The position numbers and the translations under genes are program-made. The notes under the pieces are model-generated. The model was not told where the DNA came from. It searched no databases and saw only the letters and a program-made list of their open reading frames with translations. DNA of 64,000 nucleotides, from contig OZ037768.1 of assembly GCA_964035545.1 (NCBI GenBank), positions 8,299,241 to 8,363,240 on the forward strand. Direction: 5' to 3'. The stretch comes from Bugula neritina. Taxonomy: Eukaryota > Bryozoa > Gymnolaemata > Cheilostomatida > Bugulidae. This document shows, piece after piece, positions 13,501-26,911 of the stretch (position 1 is its first letter; each line of letters starts with the position of its first letter).

Positions 13501-16500
13501 TTTTCCTTCTGTACTTATGAGTTCCAATATTTTGAAGAAATCTTTCTCTAGCTTGAGCCTACATAATGTTATATTGGTTAATAGTAAATGATATTAATTT
13601 CTTTACCAATTCAAACAAAATATAAATATTTAAAGTGTAGGCCTAAAAGAGCAGTTTTTTCAATTTTCTATAAATTTTTGTGGTATAAGAATCTGTTCAT
13701 CAATAAAATTTATGCAGACCATATCATTTGCTTAATGTTAATAAACCCAGGCAAGTTAAAGTTAAGTTATTTGACCAAAATGAATGCCTTTCTTGGCATA
13801 GCTCTCTAAGTTTAAATTTGGAATCTTGGGTTGAGACAGAGTTAGTTAAAAAGAAACAAGCAGCCTTTTATGTTATTTATCATTTTCCTTTCACCTTGAA
13901 GGTCAAAATGATGTACGAGACTTGTAGGTCAGTTTTTGTACCAAGCAACATTGAGGTTTTTATTTGTCATAATTATGATATATTTTCTTACCTGAATTCG
14001 TTGCTTTATAGTTCTCATTTTGAAAATGACTGCAGTTGAAACAATCAGCAAAACTGCCATTAGTCCAAAGATTATAGCTATTCCAATATAAGTTACACGT
14101 TCCTACAAGATAAATGAGAGATTGCTTTCTTACAGTGTTTCAGCTTATCAAAACACTGCTGAATTATTAGTTTGTGTTGGAAGGCATCTGATGAAATATA
14201 ATATATACATTAATTACATCATATGCATTGGAAAATACACTTCTTTGTATTTTCAGCCACCACTATGAAGACTTTGATCAATTTAGGAGGTATATTCTGT
14301 TGGAAAACTAACTCTCCTCAATGAAATCATTACTACGCTGTTTTTATAAGATTAGCAATATACAAACTAAAAGGCCACAGGCTACTGAGGATGGTTGTAC
14401 CTGTTTGAACCTATGAGCTCCATTAGTTAAGGAGGGATTGTTTGGTGTAGCGGCTGCTTTGGCTGGTGAGACCTTCAGATACGCTGAGTTTCTGTGACTC
14501 AGGATAACAAAAAGTTTGTCTTCCTCTGGCTCTTCGTCAACAATTATTACTGGCCTTTCCAAAGGTTTTATCAATTTAGCAAGCTAAAACAAGGTTTAGT
14601 TGTAATTTGAATATATTGTATATTATTTGCATAATAGAGCTTTGGGAATATGTTGATAATATACTAAATACATGTTTTTTGACTGAAATTAATCTATGAT
14701 TGGTCAATTAAAAGTTTTTAAAAAAACTGGTTATAAGTAAACCCTGGTGTGATATACCATATAAGTATTGCCTGGTTTTCACTAATTTGCTGATTATAGT
14801 TGCATTTATACAAAAAAAGGAAAACATGTTGGTGGAGAAGAGAAATTACTAAGTCCACATTGCCTGGGTTTCATACATTTACTTATAGTAATGAAATTTT
14901 CTACCTTTAAATTAGGCATTTGGTTATCACGCGAGAGAGTGTAACTTCAGTTGAACAAATTGTGCAAAAGCTTTTGATAATAATTTCATACATGACAGTA
15001 AAAACATGAATAGAAACTGAGTAACATCAAAGCACAATAAAAATATAATTGTCTCAGTAAATGTTAGACCAAGCATCAAATTTTTAGAACCTGAGGCTTA
15101 TGAGAAACTGTCCCCAGCTGAGAAAAACATTGCCAGTAATGGTTATTTGGGCCACCAGGAATATTATTATAAATGTATGAAACAAATAAACTCTGTTCAA
15201 TATAAATCTAGTTTTAATCTAAGCAATTATTGGTTATGTTATTGTTCACTCATAGAAACAAAAACTCCACTGGATATCTTGTATCATCAGCAGTAGTATT
15301 GACTGAACATCAAACGTCATTCAGTTGTTTATAGAACATAGCTATAGACAAAGCTGTTATGCTTTTTTAGAACTCAAACTAATTTCTTATAACTTGAATT
15401 ATTAACTAAAAATTAGTAGCTCACTTTATTTTTAAGAATTTTAATTTACTAATTGCAATTATGGCATATACTTACCTCTTTAGTAGTTGCATCTAGTCTA
15501 CCAACTGTAAGTAATATGACAGCTGCGGCTCCATTACGTATGGCCACAGTAGCCTGCAGAGGGAAATTTGTAAAAGTTGTAATCAAAGTTGAGAAAAAAA
15601 TTGAAATAATTTTCAGACTGAAACCTGTTAAAGTTGCGGTTGTCCGTCAGACTACTGTTATAGTTGCTACCAGCATATATAGACACGTATTTAGCAGTCA
15701 AATCTACTGGCAACTATTGACATGATAGTATTTACAAATTAACTAATCAGTTATTATTAGCTGAACTAAGTTTCAAGCAAATATAAACAGATACATTATT
15801 ATCAATTTTGTTTCTTTAGTAACTTTTTAAACTAGATTAATTTATTTTTCTGAAATGATCTTTTAAAATTCAGCGTTCGATTTTTAATAATATCTAATGT
15901 TTTATTAATATTTTGGTTAAATAAAATATATCATGGTGTACATTTTTTTAGCTAATCTGTGTTAATAACTGTCCCATTGTGCAGTTGTGGTTCAAAAATA
16001 AAGACCCTTTTTAACATGCTGGTTGGGGAAGAAGTAGAATTTTACAAGAAGATGTTCCAAAAGATCACCTAGTCCAAACTTTCCCGGGCGACTCCAAAAT
16101 TAGCTTAAGCTATGCTGTTAACATGACTGGAGGTAAAATAATTACAAATATAACCAATATTAGGTTCAGACAGATAATGTGAGTTTAATTGTCTTCAGTC
16201 CTCCTGTATTAAAAGAGTGTCAGCAGATATTGTTAATAGGCATCACCATAGGCTTATAACTGTGAGTGATTTTTATAGAGCAGTTAGTATATGAACTGGT
16301 TTAACTTTAATTTGCTCTAGCATCCTGTCTAGCAAATATGTGCAATCACAGCATTGCTATATTTTTTTCCTACAGATGCCTGGATAAAATCCACAGACAT
16401 ACAATTAGCCCCCACTGCCCCAGTCTCCCCCCTCCCCCTTTATATCTTTTTGTGCGGAGTGTGCAGATTAAACATGCTGATTTTAGAAACCACGAATGAG

Positions 16501-17454
16501 TGTAAGATATTGGGTACCTTCTAAAGCTATATAGTCATTTAGCAGAAATACTGCACCTTGTTAGCTGCTGATTCACAAATATCTTGACTTGACTCATAAC
16601 TGATTAAATTTTCTAGCTTGAGAATGTAAATATATCGGAACTTCACATCTGGTCGGGTGTCACAAAGAGTGTTTGGGTGCACCTGCATAAGAATGTCATG
16701 AGATTTAAAGGAGGTATGCATATTGCATGACTAGTAGATTGTTACTGCATGGTCCAGATGTGTGCATCATGTTTTGTTTTCAGAATACTTTTCCATTTGT
16801 TTAAATCTCATAATGCAAAATATTTGCTAAAAGCAATAATAAAAGTATTAAAAATTTTTTCACCATGTCACGCAATTGCATAATTTGTGTATTTAAAATT
16901 AAAAGCAGCAATTTCTATATTATAAACAGAAATAAATTCAAATATTATTTATTGATGAATGAAAAGTTCAGCAGAATTTTAAAACAGTGTACTGAATGCA
17001 AGAAAAGAAGTACTATTGTATACGTATTATTAGAGAAAATGTTGTATAAAAACCTGCATATTATTAATTTTAAATTTGGTTGCTTGTGCTACAATAAGCA
17101 TAAAGTTTATTACCTGTAATATGGAAGTAAGTGCTTGCAATGGAATTATTATAACTTCAGGCTCAAGTGTGCATTATTGTCTATAGGAACAAGTATTTGG
17201 CAGGTAACATACAAGCTGCTATGCTAACTTAATGACTACAAAACTCCACTTACTTGGCTAATATATCCTTCCACGTCAGCAATAGCACCAGCAGTTGTGT
17301 ATTTCCCATGAAGATATTTACTGGTTCTCATGCTATTCTCGTCCAACACAATCAGCTCCATTATAGCAGTATCAGCAATGACCTCTTCAGCCACAGATGT
17401 TATGGTGAAGATAATTAGTAAGATGAGAACTTTGTACTTTGTTCCCTTCATCAC
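10575..17454 (-). CDS. ZNRF3: ZNRF3/RNF43-type transmembrane RING E3 ubiquitin ligase
   Basis: The model has nine exons, in transcript order 17454-17254, 16682-16557, 15553-15476, 14583-14401, 14102-13992, 13558-13424, 12578-12476, 11866-11048 and 10678-10575, for 619 aa. Exon boundaries are all phase 0 up to the second RING exon. A signal peptide ([16 protein letters not shown]) starts the protein. The ectodomain keeps the family motifs [28 protein letters not shown] and [11 protein letters not shown] of the protease-associated domain. One transmembrane helix lies at about residues 201-222. A RING-H2 domain follows with Cys267, Cys270, Cys285, His287, His290, Cys293, Cys304 and Cys307, split by an intron after FKSGE. 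The long cytoplasmic tail is Ser/Thr-rich. In vertebrates these ligases ubiquitinate Frizzled and are antagonised by R-spondin, damping Wnt signalling. One invertebrate gene usually represents both vertebrate paralogs, which is likely here too. Confidence 0.88.
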
Positions 17455-18789
17455 TAATAGTTATGTTATAATCTACCAAACGTCTTGCACCTACCATCTG
17501 AGAAATCTTTTCAGGAAAAGAAGAAAGATTTTTAGTGTCGCCCCTACCAATATGTTTATCTATGTAAAATCTAGAAGAAATTTATAGAACCAGTTCTAAT
17601 ATATACTCTAGAGGAGCATTGCCTTAGCCAGTGATTGGTCTCCACGCCTACCAGCATGTGCAGAGATAATATTTGTTGGAAAACTCTAGTCTCTTTAGAT
17701 GACCTTAATACTATATATATTGCACCTATCAGGAGAGGCCTATGACGAGAAGCTATAAAAATGTCTGCAAGATCTTTGATTTACAACAAAGATCCAATTA
17801 ACTCATATCAGGTGTAAAATGGCCATATAATTGGATGACTTATTGATTTTCTAAGCTCCTTTTGTAGTGAAAAATAATTATTTTGAATGCTTGTGAATGC
17901 ATCAAAGCAAATTGGTAGTTGTAATCAATATCAATACACTCCTGTTATGTTATTGTGTTGTTTAAACTACAATAAACTGCTTGTTGACAAAATATACGTC
18001 TTCGTTTAATGTTAACATCATTCTGCACGTCAATACAATACAAAGTAATCTTTATCGTCATTATGACAGTTTTTGCTTACCTACATGTGCATCAATAAGA
18101 GTATTTTTAGAGTTATATTCTGTTTGCTTTTTAATCAAAAGGAATCCTTTTACCTAAATTCTATGCATAGGCTAGTAATAAAAATAAAATAGTAATTCCA
18201 GTGTTTTAAAGTACATTGCAGATTTGCTTTATATTAATATTTAAAAAATTATAGAGCGGGCTTTTGCAATAAAATATTAATATGTATGATGTTGCAGTTT
18301 CTTGAAACATATGTAAATTGAAATTCGAGTTTTATAATAAACAGCTAATATTTATGAAAGGATCAAAATGCTGCACATATTTATTCTGGCTTTTTTATTT
18401 TACTATTTGGTAAATAAATTTTATATGTAAAGTTTCAGATCTCCTGATGCTTGTATAAAACCTTCTTTACAACACTATTGGCTTGACCTCTAGAAAATTT
18501 AGTAGTGCATTTTTATAACAGTCTGAGCAAAATTCACCAGTGACTTTAATTGAAAGTTTTACTTCATAAATTTTGATAATATCCATTCAAGTCAATTGAT
18601 GGCACTATTTATGGCCAATAATAATATATATATAATTATAAAACCACCTCGCAATGGCTTGCAATTGTTGAATGAGTCGTCATGGGGAGTTGTTTACTCG
18701 TATATTTATATAATTTCATTGTTGTAACAACTGCCGCTTAATTTTTCAACGACTCGAGTTTCTTTGCCGATCACAGTAGCACTTGCGCT

Positions 18790-18802
18790 GTCGCATAGCA
18801 AC
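18790..18802 (+). promoter_or_regulatory. Candidate RFX X-box upstream of CFAP69
   Basis: GTCGCATAGCAAC fits the RFX consensus GTNRCC-N(0-3)-RGYAAC with one mismatch in the left half and a 1-nt spacer; the right half AGCAAC is exact. X-boxes are typical of ciliary gene promoters. It lies about 20 nt before a short upstream ATG and about 90 nt before a good donor (GTGAGT at 18892), which suggests it sits just at the start of a non-coding first exon. Function is inferred. Confidence 0.5.
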
Positions 18803-18891
18803 AGCAAACATCATGGCGGATACAGCTGTACTACGTGAACTATAACCACGACCATGTATAATTAAGTCCAAAGCAACTATTACCAAATATA
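18803..18891 (+). other. Probable non-coding first exon of CFAP69 with a 10-codon uORF
   Basis: An ATG at 18812 opens a ten-codon frame (MADTAVLREL, then TAA). A consensus donor GTGAGT follows at 18892. The CFAP69 start codon at 19613 lies downstream of candidate acceptors near 19560, so this looks like a spliced 5' UTR exon. The exact transcription start is unknown. Confidence 0.4.
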
Positions 18892-19000
18892 GTGAGTAAA
18901 CTAAAGGCATTCTTTGTTATTTGTTTATTTGAGTAAACTGATTTAAAAATATATGTTTCTTAACTTCTGCTTGTTTATAGTTCCCACGGCTAATGATACA

Positions 19001-19041
19001 GTCACACTCACAGTCACAGTGACCGTGAGACTGAGTGTGAC
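19001..19041. repeat. Imperfect CACTCACAGT/ACTGAGTGTG palindrome
   Basis: GTCACACTCACAGTCAC is followed by GTGACCGTGAGACTGAGTGT and GAC, so the arms can pair over most of their length. Related CACTGTGAGT-type sequence recurs at 35990-36140, where it forms a larger cryptically simple block. Confidence 0.55.
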
Positions 19042-19612
19042 AGTGTGAGTGAGTCTCCTACTAATTGTGAATACTAGATAGTAGGTTTGACAGTCTTTCT
19101 TATACAACTTCTAATTTTTGAAATCATTGTAATTGTGACAACTCTATTAAATTTACTGTAAATGCTTGTAGTAGGTAATTTTTTATCACAATATGATTAT
19201 TTAAAATTTTACATCTATGCTGATACTTATGTTGATTAAAAATTGAATAGTTATAGAGTACTACTAGTTTTCACTGCAATATTTTTGATAACTATTGTAC
19301 TTATAAATTGTAATAATACTACTTTTAAAGTAAACTTTTTTGCAATTTTGCAATTATGATTTACAAAGTTGTCAAACTTATAACATGAACCAACCCAGCT
19401 GTAGCAGTTGTTACCATAAATTACACAAAAAGCTGATTGTACGGTGCATATAAATTATAGTAGACAATAACATAAAGTAAATAGTTTATACAAAAAGCAT
19501 ACACACATTAAAACACATAGAATACAACTACTAATTTTGTATAAACAAATGGTTGTTTAGTGAGTTTTATTCATATTACTATTTTTCAATGTTTTATCGT
19601 TTAAAGGCAAGC

Positions 19613-22600
19613 ATGGCTACAGTTACCTCAACAGCTCGAAGTTTTAGAAATGCTGGAGTGGTACAGCTACAAAATGAACTACAGCCATACCCAGTTATTG
19701 ACACAGTTGTCACTGATGAAGTAGTGGGGTCACTAAAAGTTCGTAAATATATATTTATGATGCATCAACACATCTATAAATATTAATTTATTTACTTCTA
19801 AAATGGGTACATTTTTTAATGATGTTTAAAGTATTTCACATTTGTAATTGGATAGAAGTACTTATGCTTTCTAAATAACATTTTGCAGGGACACAAGTTT
19901 GAACCTATCAGCTTAGCAAAAGTAGAAAAATTACTGACGGATCCACATTCTGTAAGTAGTAATAGTAAATCTCCACATTAGCATTTTTGTATAAAAAAAC
20001 ACATTTGACTTACAGTTTTTTGTGTTGTTTATAAATGTCATGCTACTCATTTGTAGGCTTGTTTGTATGACCGGCACCTACACGCCCTTAACAAGGTTAT
20101 AAAACATTATAAGAATGCTTTCCTTCTTAAAGATTTGGTGCAAGTGTTTAAAATTCTAAACACATGTGCTGACAGAATTGATGAGAACGAAGTTTATCTT
20201 GAACCTTTGCTGGACATATTGAAAATTGTGGGGAAACCATTTTTTAAAGAAAAATCATCCGATGAAACCTCATATGAGCAAATAGCAATTCAGTCTATTT
20301 CTCAACTAGGTAAAATAATTATTCATTTTGTATAAATCAAATTATCTAAAAAGTTATGCAGTATTTGTAAAAAAAACTTTGTTTTTATAAAAATAGTATT
20401 TTCCATTTGATTTATGCTATACATTATTATATTAATAGTTTAAAGAATGCTTGAACTTTTGAATTTGTAGGCTACCTAATGCGATGTAATGAGGAGGCTG
20501 TGCAGCTGCAGATATGCGCCACTATACTTTCAATATATGCAAACACATCTCCTGGTAATGAGGTACAGAAGCTCTGTCCTTGTTCTTACCAGTTCAGCAG
20601 GATGATTGTAGAGAATAGTGACGTTTCAGAAACATTGGTTAAGGTAAAGCATGCATCTCATTCTATGTGAGTTTAAAACAATTAATTATATCTATTTATT
20701 TATTTATTTATTTGAAAATTAAGAACTTTTATTCTTGGTTTTTTATTTACTTGCTATTAATAAATTTTACACGTTAAAACTACATTTTATTCTAAATATC
20801 GAAGACTAGTTAGTATAAAGTTTCTGACAAGTTTTAGTACAGAAGTTTTGAAGAATGTACCGAAAATCATGTAAGCTTTATGTTTATAGTTGAAAGTTAA
20901 AGTCATATTCATATATAGGGTGCATTAGTTAAAATTTTCTGATGCATTGTAATTTCAGTCACTGGCATTAATTGATGGAAACCTCACAGTGAAGCTGGAA
21001 GTACTGCATGTCCTTCAAGAACTGTCAAAGTACTCAGGTAAATACATTGTTGCTGTAAGTTATATGTATGTATATTATGGAGTTATATGCACGTATATTA
21101 TGGAGTTATATGTACGTATATTATGGAGTTATATGAATTATTTTATTGATTTATATATATGTATATATACAGTTACATATATTATATACGTATAATTATT
21201 ATGAAATTAGCAGTCATTCAGTTGGTATAAATTCCAGAAACGCATATAAAATCTAAATAGACTATAAAATCTTGAATTATATATTCAAAATATTTTTATA
21301 TAATGTAATATGGATTTTACTGTTAGATATGATCAGAAATATAACCTTCAGTGTTTTTTGGCAGTTATGCTAATATGTCATTTTATACTTGAGATTTTAC
21401 TAAATTTTTTGTTTCTCTTTTAGAATTGACCTGCGCACAGATGCTGGCTGCAAATGCTGGCTCTAAAGTCTGTCAGAAAATGCTTGACCTTGATACAACT
21501 GGATTGCTTTTGTTCAGATCAACAGAGATTTTATGGAATCTTCTAGAAAATGGAGTTCACGAAGAACTATCTCGCCAGTTGAATGATATTACCTGTGTCA
21601 GGTTTGTGCACCTGTTTCACCGTTCTCATTGATATACAAAGATCAATAAGCAAAAATAAACTAGGGCTTAGAAATATCTTAAATAACATTTTTAACATGT
21701 AGATTTTTTAAGAATGTTAACTTGTCACTTACAACGTATATCAGCTTGAAAAATATTGTGTTGTGCATGAAAATGTCCAATGGTATTATTGTGTATATTT
21801 GCATATGTTGCTGCGTTATATGAAGTATATCATGGAGTTATATGTATGTATATGTTATATGTATATAACTCTGAATGAAAAAAAAAGTTCCATATGATTG
21901 GAATAAAATGAATATTTTGAGGAGTTAACTTTTACTGCACTTTACCAAATAAAAACTTAAATGCTTTTACATGATATTTTAGTGTTCTGAGAGATGCCTT
22001 CATGCAGACGCTTACCACAGGTTTCAGTACATATGATCGGCAAATCAGAAACGATTTACTTGTGCTGATGACTTTAGTGCTGGCTGCCGCATCCAAATCT
22101 CCATTCCTTGAAACAGGTCTTATCAAGCAGCTGTCACTGTTGGCAACCTTCCAAGAAAGTAAGACAAAACAGAGTAACAAATAGTAAAATAAAGTATTTA
22201 GTTGCTCTCTTAGTCATGTAATGATATTATAATTATAATATATGTAATATAATTAATATATACTACTAACTTGTTTTAAAAAGTATTTGTTGCATAACAT
22301 GTGCCTACAAAACATTTTAGATAATACATGCACCCTATTTTTATAAAAAAAACCTATATGCTTTTGCCTTCTTTCGTGTTGCATGTTAATTTAGGGAATA
22401 ATTAAAATATATTTAGCTTAAACACTGAAAGTCATTTTGTTAATTTGTTTTTCTTTTTATTTTAGTCAAGACACACAACCCTTTTTTGAAGCATTTTAGA
22501 ATTCAAACCAATCCAGAAGACTTCGAATTTAAAAAGTTGTTGATAAACCTGATGGTTGTGATCAGCAAGCAGCCTATCAATTTACATGTAAGTTGAGTCC

Positions 22601-25600
22601 GGCAATGACTATTATAGTTGTTATTACTTTTCGCTTATTTACTTTAACAATTTATATCAGGCTAATAACTCAAAAATCTTTATTTTATTAGTGATATTCA
22701 TTCCATGTGCAAACAAATATATAGCAAACAATTAGCCTAAACGCATAAATTCTATGCTGAAACAGTTATCATAAACTGTTTCACCAACTTTGATAATGAT
22801 GATTGTAACAAACTGTATAACAGATAATAATTCAACATTATTTATTTAGATTCTGTCTGAGAACAGACTGCTGTTAGCTCTGTTTCACTACGTCAAATCC
22901 AACACGACTAACACTGGACCTCAGCAGTGGTCACCAGCACAGTTTGAAGAGATCCAACTGCATGCTATGTCAGCACTGTGCACTCTATCACCAATATTAA
23001 TACAGGACTACATGAGTTGCCAGGGGAACACCCGACTACTGTTACTCCTCGAGTGGTGTGTCTCATCAGGTAAGAGACCTGACTAATATGTTAACACAGC
23101 AACTCATCAGCTGCAAGATCAAACTTAGTTTCCATTCTTCTTTAAATAACGATGCCATATATACACAACTGCCTTGAGGGAAGTTTTATTTTTTTCAGTG
23201 CTTATTGTTAGGGTTATTTTGTCAGAACAAACACGGTGAAAGATATTTTCACAAGGGCGCTACTGTTTATTAAAAAAGCAAAACAAAAAGAAAAAAACCA
23301 ATATGACAGCTACAAAAAAGCTATAAGCTACAAGTTATAACAGTATAAAATGTGAGCTGAGAAAAGGGTGATTACAGTGATAAACAATAGCATAGAAAGT
23401 AACTTGGAGTTATGTTCTCCCAACACTGATCAATGAGGAGTTATCAGTTCACCAGCAACTGTTTTATTCTGCTTGTGAATATATAGACATTACATTATAC
23501 TAGATTACAGTATATCTGTGACAATACTTTTTTTAATGCACTGCTGAACATTTCAGATGATTATGCCGGTCACGGCAACAGTTTTCATGGAAGTGGAGGT
23601 CGAGGAAACAAGAGAGCTCAAATGCGCTACTGTATAAGAATCATTCGAGCTGTCGTCTCCACTAAAGATGACGCTGTGCTTCAAGACCTGGTTGATCAAG
23701 GAACAATCAACCAGATCATGGGTAAGTTCGTAGAACATATAACTTATGATCCTGCAATTTAATTTATAGTACTTTATTATAATTTATTGCTTTTTTTATA
23801 ACCCGCGTTTTAATTTGTCATCGGTTTTTTAATTTAAAATGTCTAGTTTAGTTTCTTTGCTATTTATCATTAATTTATTTTATTATCTATTATACCATTA
23901 TTCATAACTTATCTGTCAATATTAATTTAGGTAATGTCTGTCATTTAGTGTATTTGTTATTTATTGTTTCATTTTCCTATTTTTACATTCATTCATCTGT
24001 GAATATTATTTTAGGCATCTTGGTTAGTGCAGCAAACTCTAGCGATGTTGATGATGCCATAGACATAGAGATGCAGTCAGACATGCTCATCATTCTCTCG
24101 TCACTCTGTGAGACGGACATTCACCGAAAGGAGTTGTTTGGCTCTGAAGGTCACGGGATAGACATTGTGACTCATTACTTGAAGATGAACCCCGTCAAAT
24201 TTACTAGTGGCTTGGGACACCACCGACTTATACTGGCCACCGTGGATGCTGTTTGGTAAGATATCATTTAACTACAGTTGGAAATGCAACTGATATTTGT
24301 GTGTTTTTTCTTATGGACTGAATAAACAAAAATATGTTTAATATCTTAAAATGTACAATCCTTAAAAAGTTTCAATACAAAAAAAACATTACATAAGATT
24401 CAGAATAAAAAAAAAATTATTTACTTAAACAAACAGATTTTTGATCTTACTCTATGCTATACTTACACAGGCTAATGATTTATATAGTAATAAAAATAAA
24501 TGTTGAACAGTTATGTAGTTTTTGAATTAATTTTTAGAACAAAATTTGGATTATTGAAGGTATAACTGAATATAAATTTATAAAACACTCTCAACACTAT
24601 AATACTTGCGAAGTTGTAGTGTTTATGGTTCTGTACCTTTAGGTGTTGCGTTGTTGGATGCTATCTTACTGAAGATGCATTTTTGGCAAAGGAGGGAGTC
24701 TTTCTCTTGCTAGACTTATTGGAGGTTAATACTTTATATATGAATTCTATTGATTTATACTTAGCTAACGGAGTCATCAAGTTATCAGATAAAAAGCTTG
24801 TAATATTAATTTATTGCAACCAACTTTTTTCTAAATTTATATTGCTACTCATCTAATACTGTGACGCATTAATAAGCCCCAACTGTATGTTATTCTGCTT
24901 TAAGCTGTAATGAAGCCTAATTATTCTGATTATATAAATAAAAATTATATTTGCTGACACGTACAAAAGTTGCACATTAACAATAGTTGGGTTGTATGCA
25001 TATAGAATAGCCCCAAGAGCATGCACAACCTTATCCTGGGCTGTCTGCTAGATCTGTGTGAGAACTCCAAAACAGTACCACATATCAGAGTGTGGCGTGG
25101 AAAGAACGACCAGTCTGCGGCCCATCTTTTATGTGACATCTGGAGAAAAGAGGAACATGACCTTGGTGTGAGACGCACTGATGATGGATCTTTAGCTAGT
25201 ATGCTATTAATTCCTACTCTCACTCTAACACGTTTAGCATTATGTTCCCTGCAGGTTTTCAAAGCTAAGTCAATCTATGTGAGATTTCATGATATATCAA
25301 TGCTACAGAAGTAGGTCGTTTGTTAAAGTTTATTGTAATCTTATGAATTGCATACTTGTTGCAAATTAAAAGTGTTATATAAAATATATTTTTTTTAACA
25401 AAACAGTTACTATTAACTTAGACACACTACGTAGCTATAAACAAGACATTTCAACTTGACACACAATTGATTACAATACATGTGTTGGCTTAGTTGAACC
25501 ACTCAACGCAGTTAAACAGGAGGGTTGGCTGAAAGTATAAAATAGAGCATAGCTTTGAATTATTGCATATAAGTCACACAACATGCAACCTCATAAACTT

Positions 25601-26911
25601 ACCTAGTTCAAACATCACACCCCGTTGCCTCATATGTTTTTAGATACAGAAAAACCGCTAATGGGAGAGTTGCAAGAAAGCCAGGAGCTGCAGTCTATGC
25701 CAGCCAGCAGTCCAAGCCAGGCGATTGTAGATGTAGTTGAGAATATGAGAGCTAAGATACACGCTCTGTTCTGCAAGATTGGCTACACTGAGCTGTCGGG
25801 AATGTCGACAGAAGATTACGTGACGCTTACCATTATAGAGCAATATCTCAATCTTAAGGTAAGGTCAATGCACTTTTGCGGTGGTTGGGTGCTCTTCACA
25901 ATACGCCCTATAATTTTTGATGCATAAAATACACTACAAAACCCACCACACTGTTTTTCAATGATACAGGAATTTTTAGACATAAAATACAATGTACTTT
26001 GGTTACAATGCATTAGACTTGAACTAAATCATAAAAATTGCAGATGGGTGAGGTTTGGTTAGAGATGATGGGTGAACTAGAGATAGAGCAAATAAGACCA
26101 GTGTCACCTGACCAAGAAGCCTTAGAGACTATGACCAGAGCTATAACTGAAGATTCAAAGAGCGTTTTCCTCATTCAGCATGATTTACTGAAGGCACAGA
26201 ATGATCAGGTAGGAGATGATTGCTAAAACTCAACAGAATATCTAAATCATTGAACATTGTTAGATAGTTGCATACATAGGGTCGCACAAAAATAGCTCAG
26301 TAAGATAAAACTTTCTAAATGATTGTTGGTCTAATCCATGACTTTCTATTTTCAAGGATTTGACTGATGAAAAAGAGTTCTATGCTGAAATTCGAGAAAA
26401 TTACAAGCAAAAGGAAAAGGCAATCAATGACTGGACAGAGTATGTGACACGTACATCTAACCATAATGTATTGAAGGCAGCACGGGAGAAACAAGAACAG
26501 AGTGTGGAAGCTTCCAGAATAAATGTTAAGCATAAACCAGGGTTAGTACTTTTACTGGACAAGTTTTTAACCCTGTTATTGGTTATACCTGCTAGAGATT
26601 ATTCCATCAGATCAAATGTTATTAATTCTGATGCATATTGGATGGCAATTTAGATCTAGTGTTGAATAATTTTATGAAAAGCTACCAATGAACTATGAAA
26701 TCTGGATTTCAACTAGTTTACATGGCATATTATAATGTTTTGTAGAACTGTTCTGCACAAGTATGAGCAACCTGCTCTGAATACCACAGCCTACAGTGGA
26801 AGGAATGTGTTGATAGAGAGCACGCCATTACACTTAACAGGTGGTAAACTGAAGGATTATGATGCAAAGACTGGAACAGTCAAGTTTAAAGAAACTATTG
26901 TCTATGAATAA
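19613..26911 (+). CDS. CFAP69: CFAP69, cilia- and flagella-associated protein 69
   Basis: Seventeen coding exons give 933 aa (human about 941): 19613-19738, 19889-19951, 20057-20309, 20471-20643, 20959-21037, 21424-21601, 21983-22158, 22466-22587, 22850-23069, 23557-23721, 24015-24255, 24643-24724, 25006-25198, 25644-25858, 26044-26208, 26357-26541 and 26746-26911. Collinear family blocks include DLVQVFKILNTCADRI, TGLLLFRSTEILWNLLE, YDRQIRNDLLVL, LQLHAMSALCTLSPILI, HGNSFHGSGGRGNKRAQMRY, SALCETDIHRKELFG-like text and NLILGCLLDLCENSKT. The protein is an armadillo-like helical repeat factor needed for sperm flagella and olfactory cilia in vertebrates. The first donor (GTTCGT at 19739) is weak, although it preserves phase and the alignment. 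An AATAAA overlaps the stop codon (26907-26912). Confidence 0.95.
20694..20713. repeat. (TTTA)n microsatellite in a CFAP69 intron
   Basis: Five near-perfect ATTT units sit just after the exon ending at 20643. Confidence 0.8.
21058..21137. repeat. 23-bp tandem repeat in a CFAP69 intron
   Basis: The unit TATATTATGGAGTTATATG plus four variable bases occurs at 21071-21093, 21094-21116 and 21117-21137, with a partial copy before it. The core ATCATGGAGTTATATGTATG reappears in the next intron near 21829. Confidence 0.85.

Larger units (their letters stand above)
17455..19612. other. Head-to-head intergenic/promoter interval of ZNRF3 and CFAP69
   Basis: The two genes are transcribed away from each other. 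The interval is AT-rich, with a locally CpG-containing patch around 18750-18830 that probably holds the CFAP69 promoter and first exon, and an imperfect GTCACACTCA/TGAGTGTGAC palindrome at about 19001-19041. No further coding exon is supported. Confidence 0.5.

Noticed and set aside
21071-21137. CRISPR-like array in a CFAP69 intron
   Set aside because: Units are directly adjacent with no spacers, in a eukaryotic intron. It is a minisatellite.
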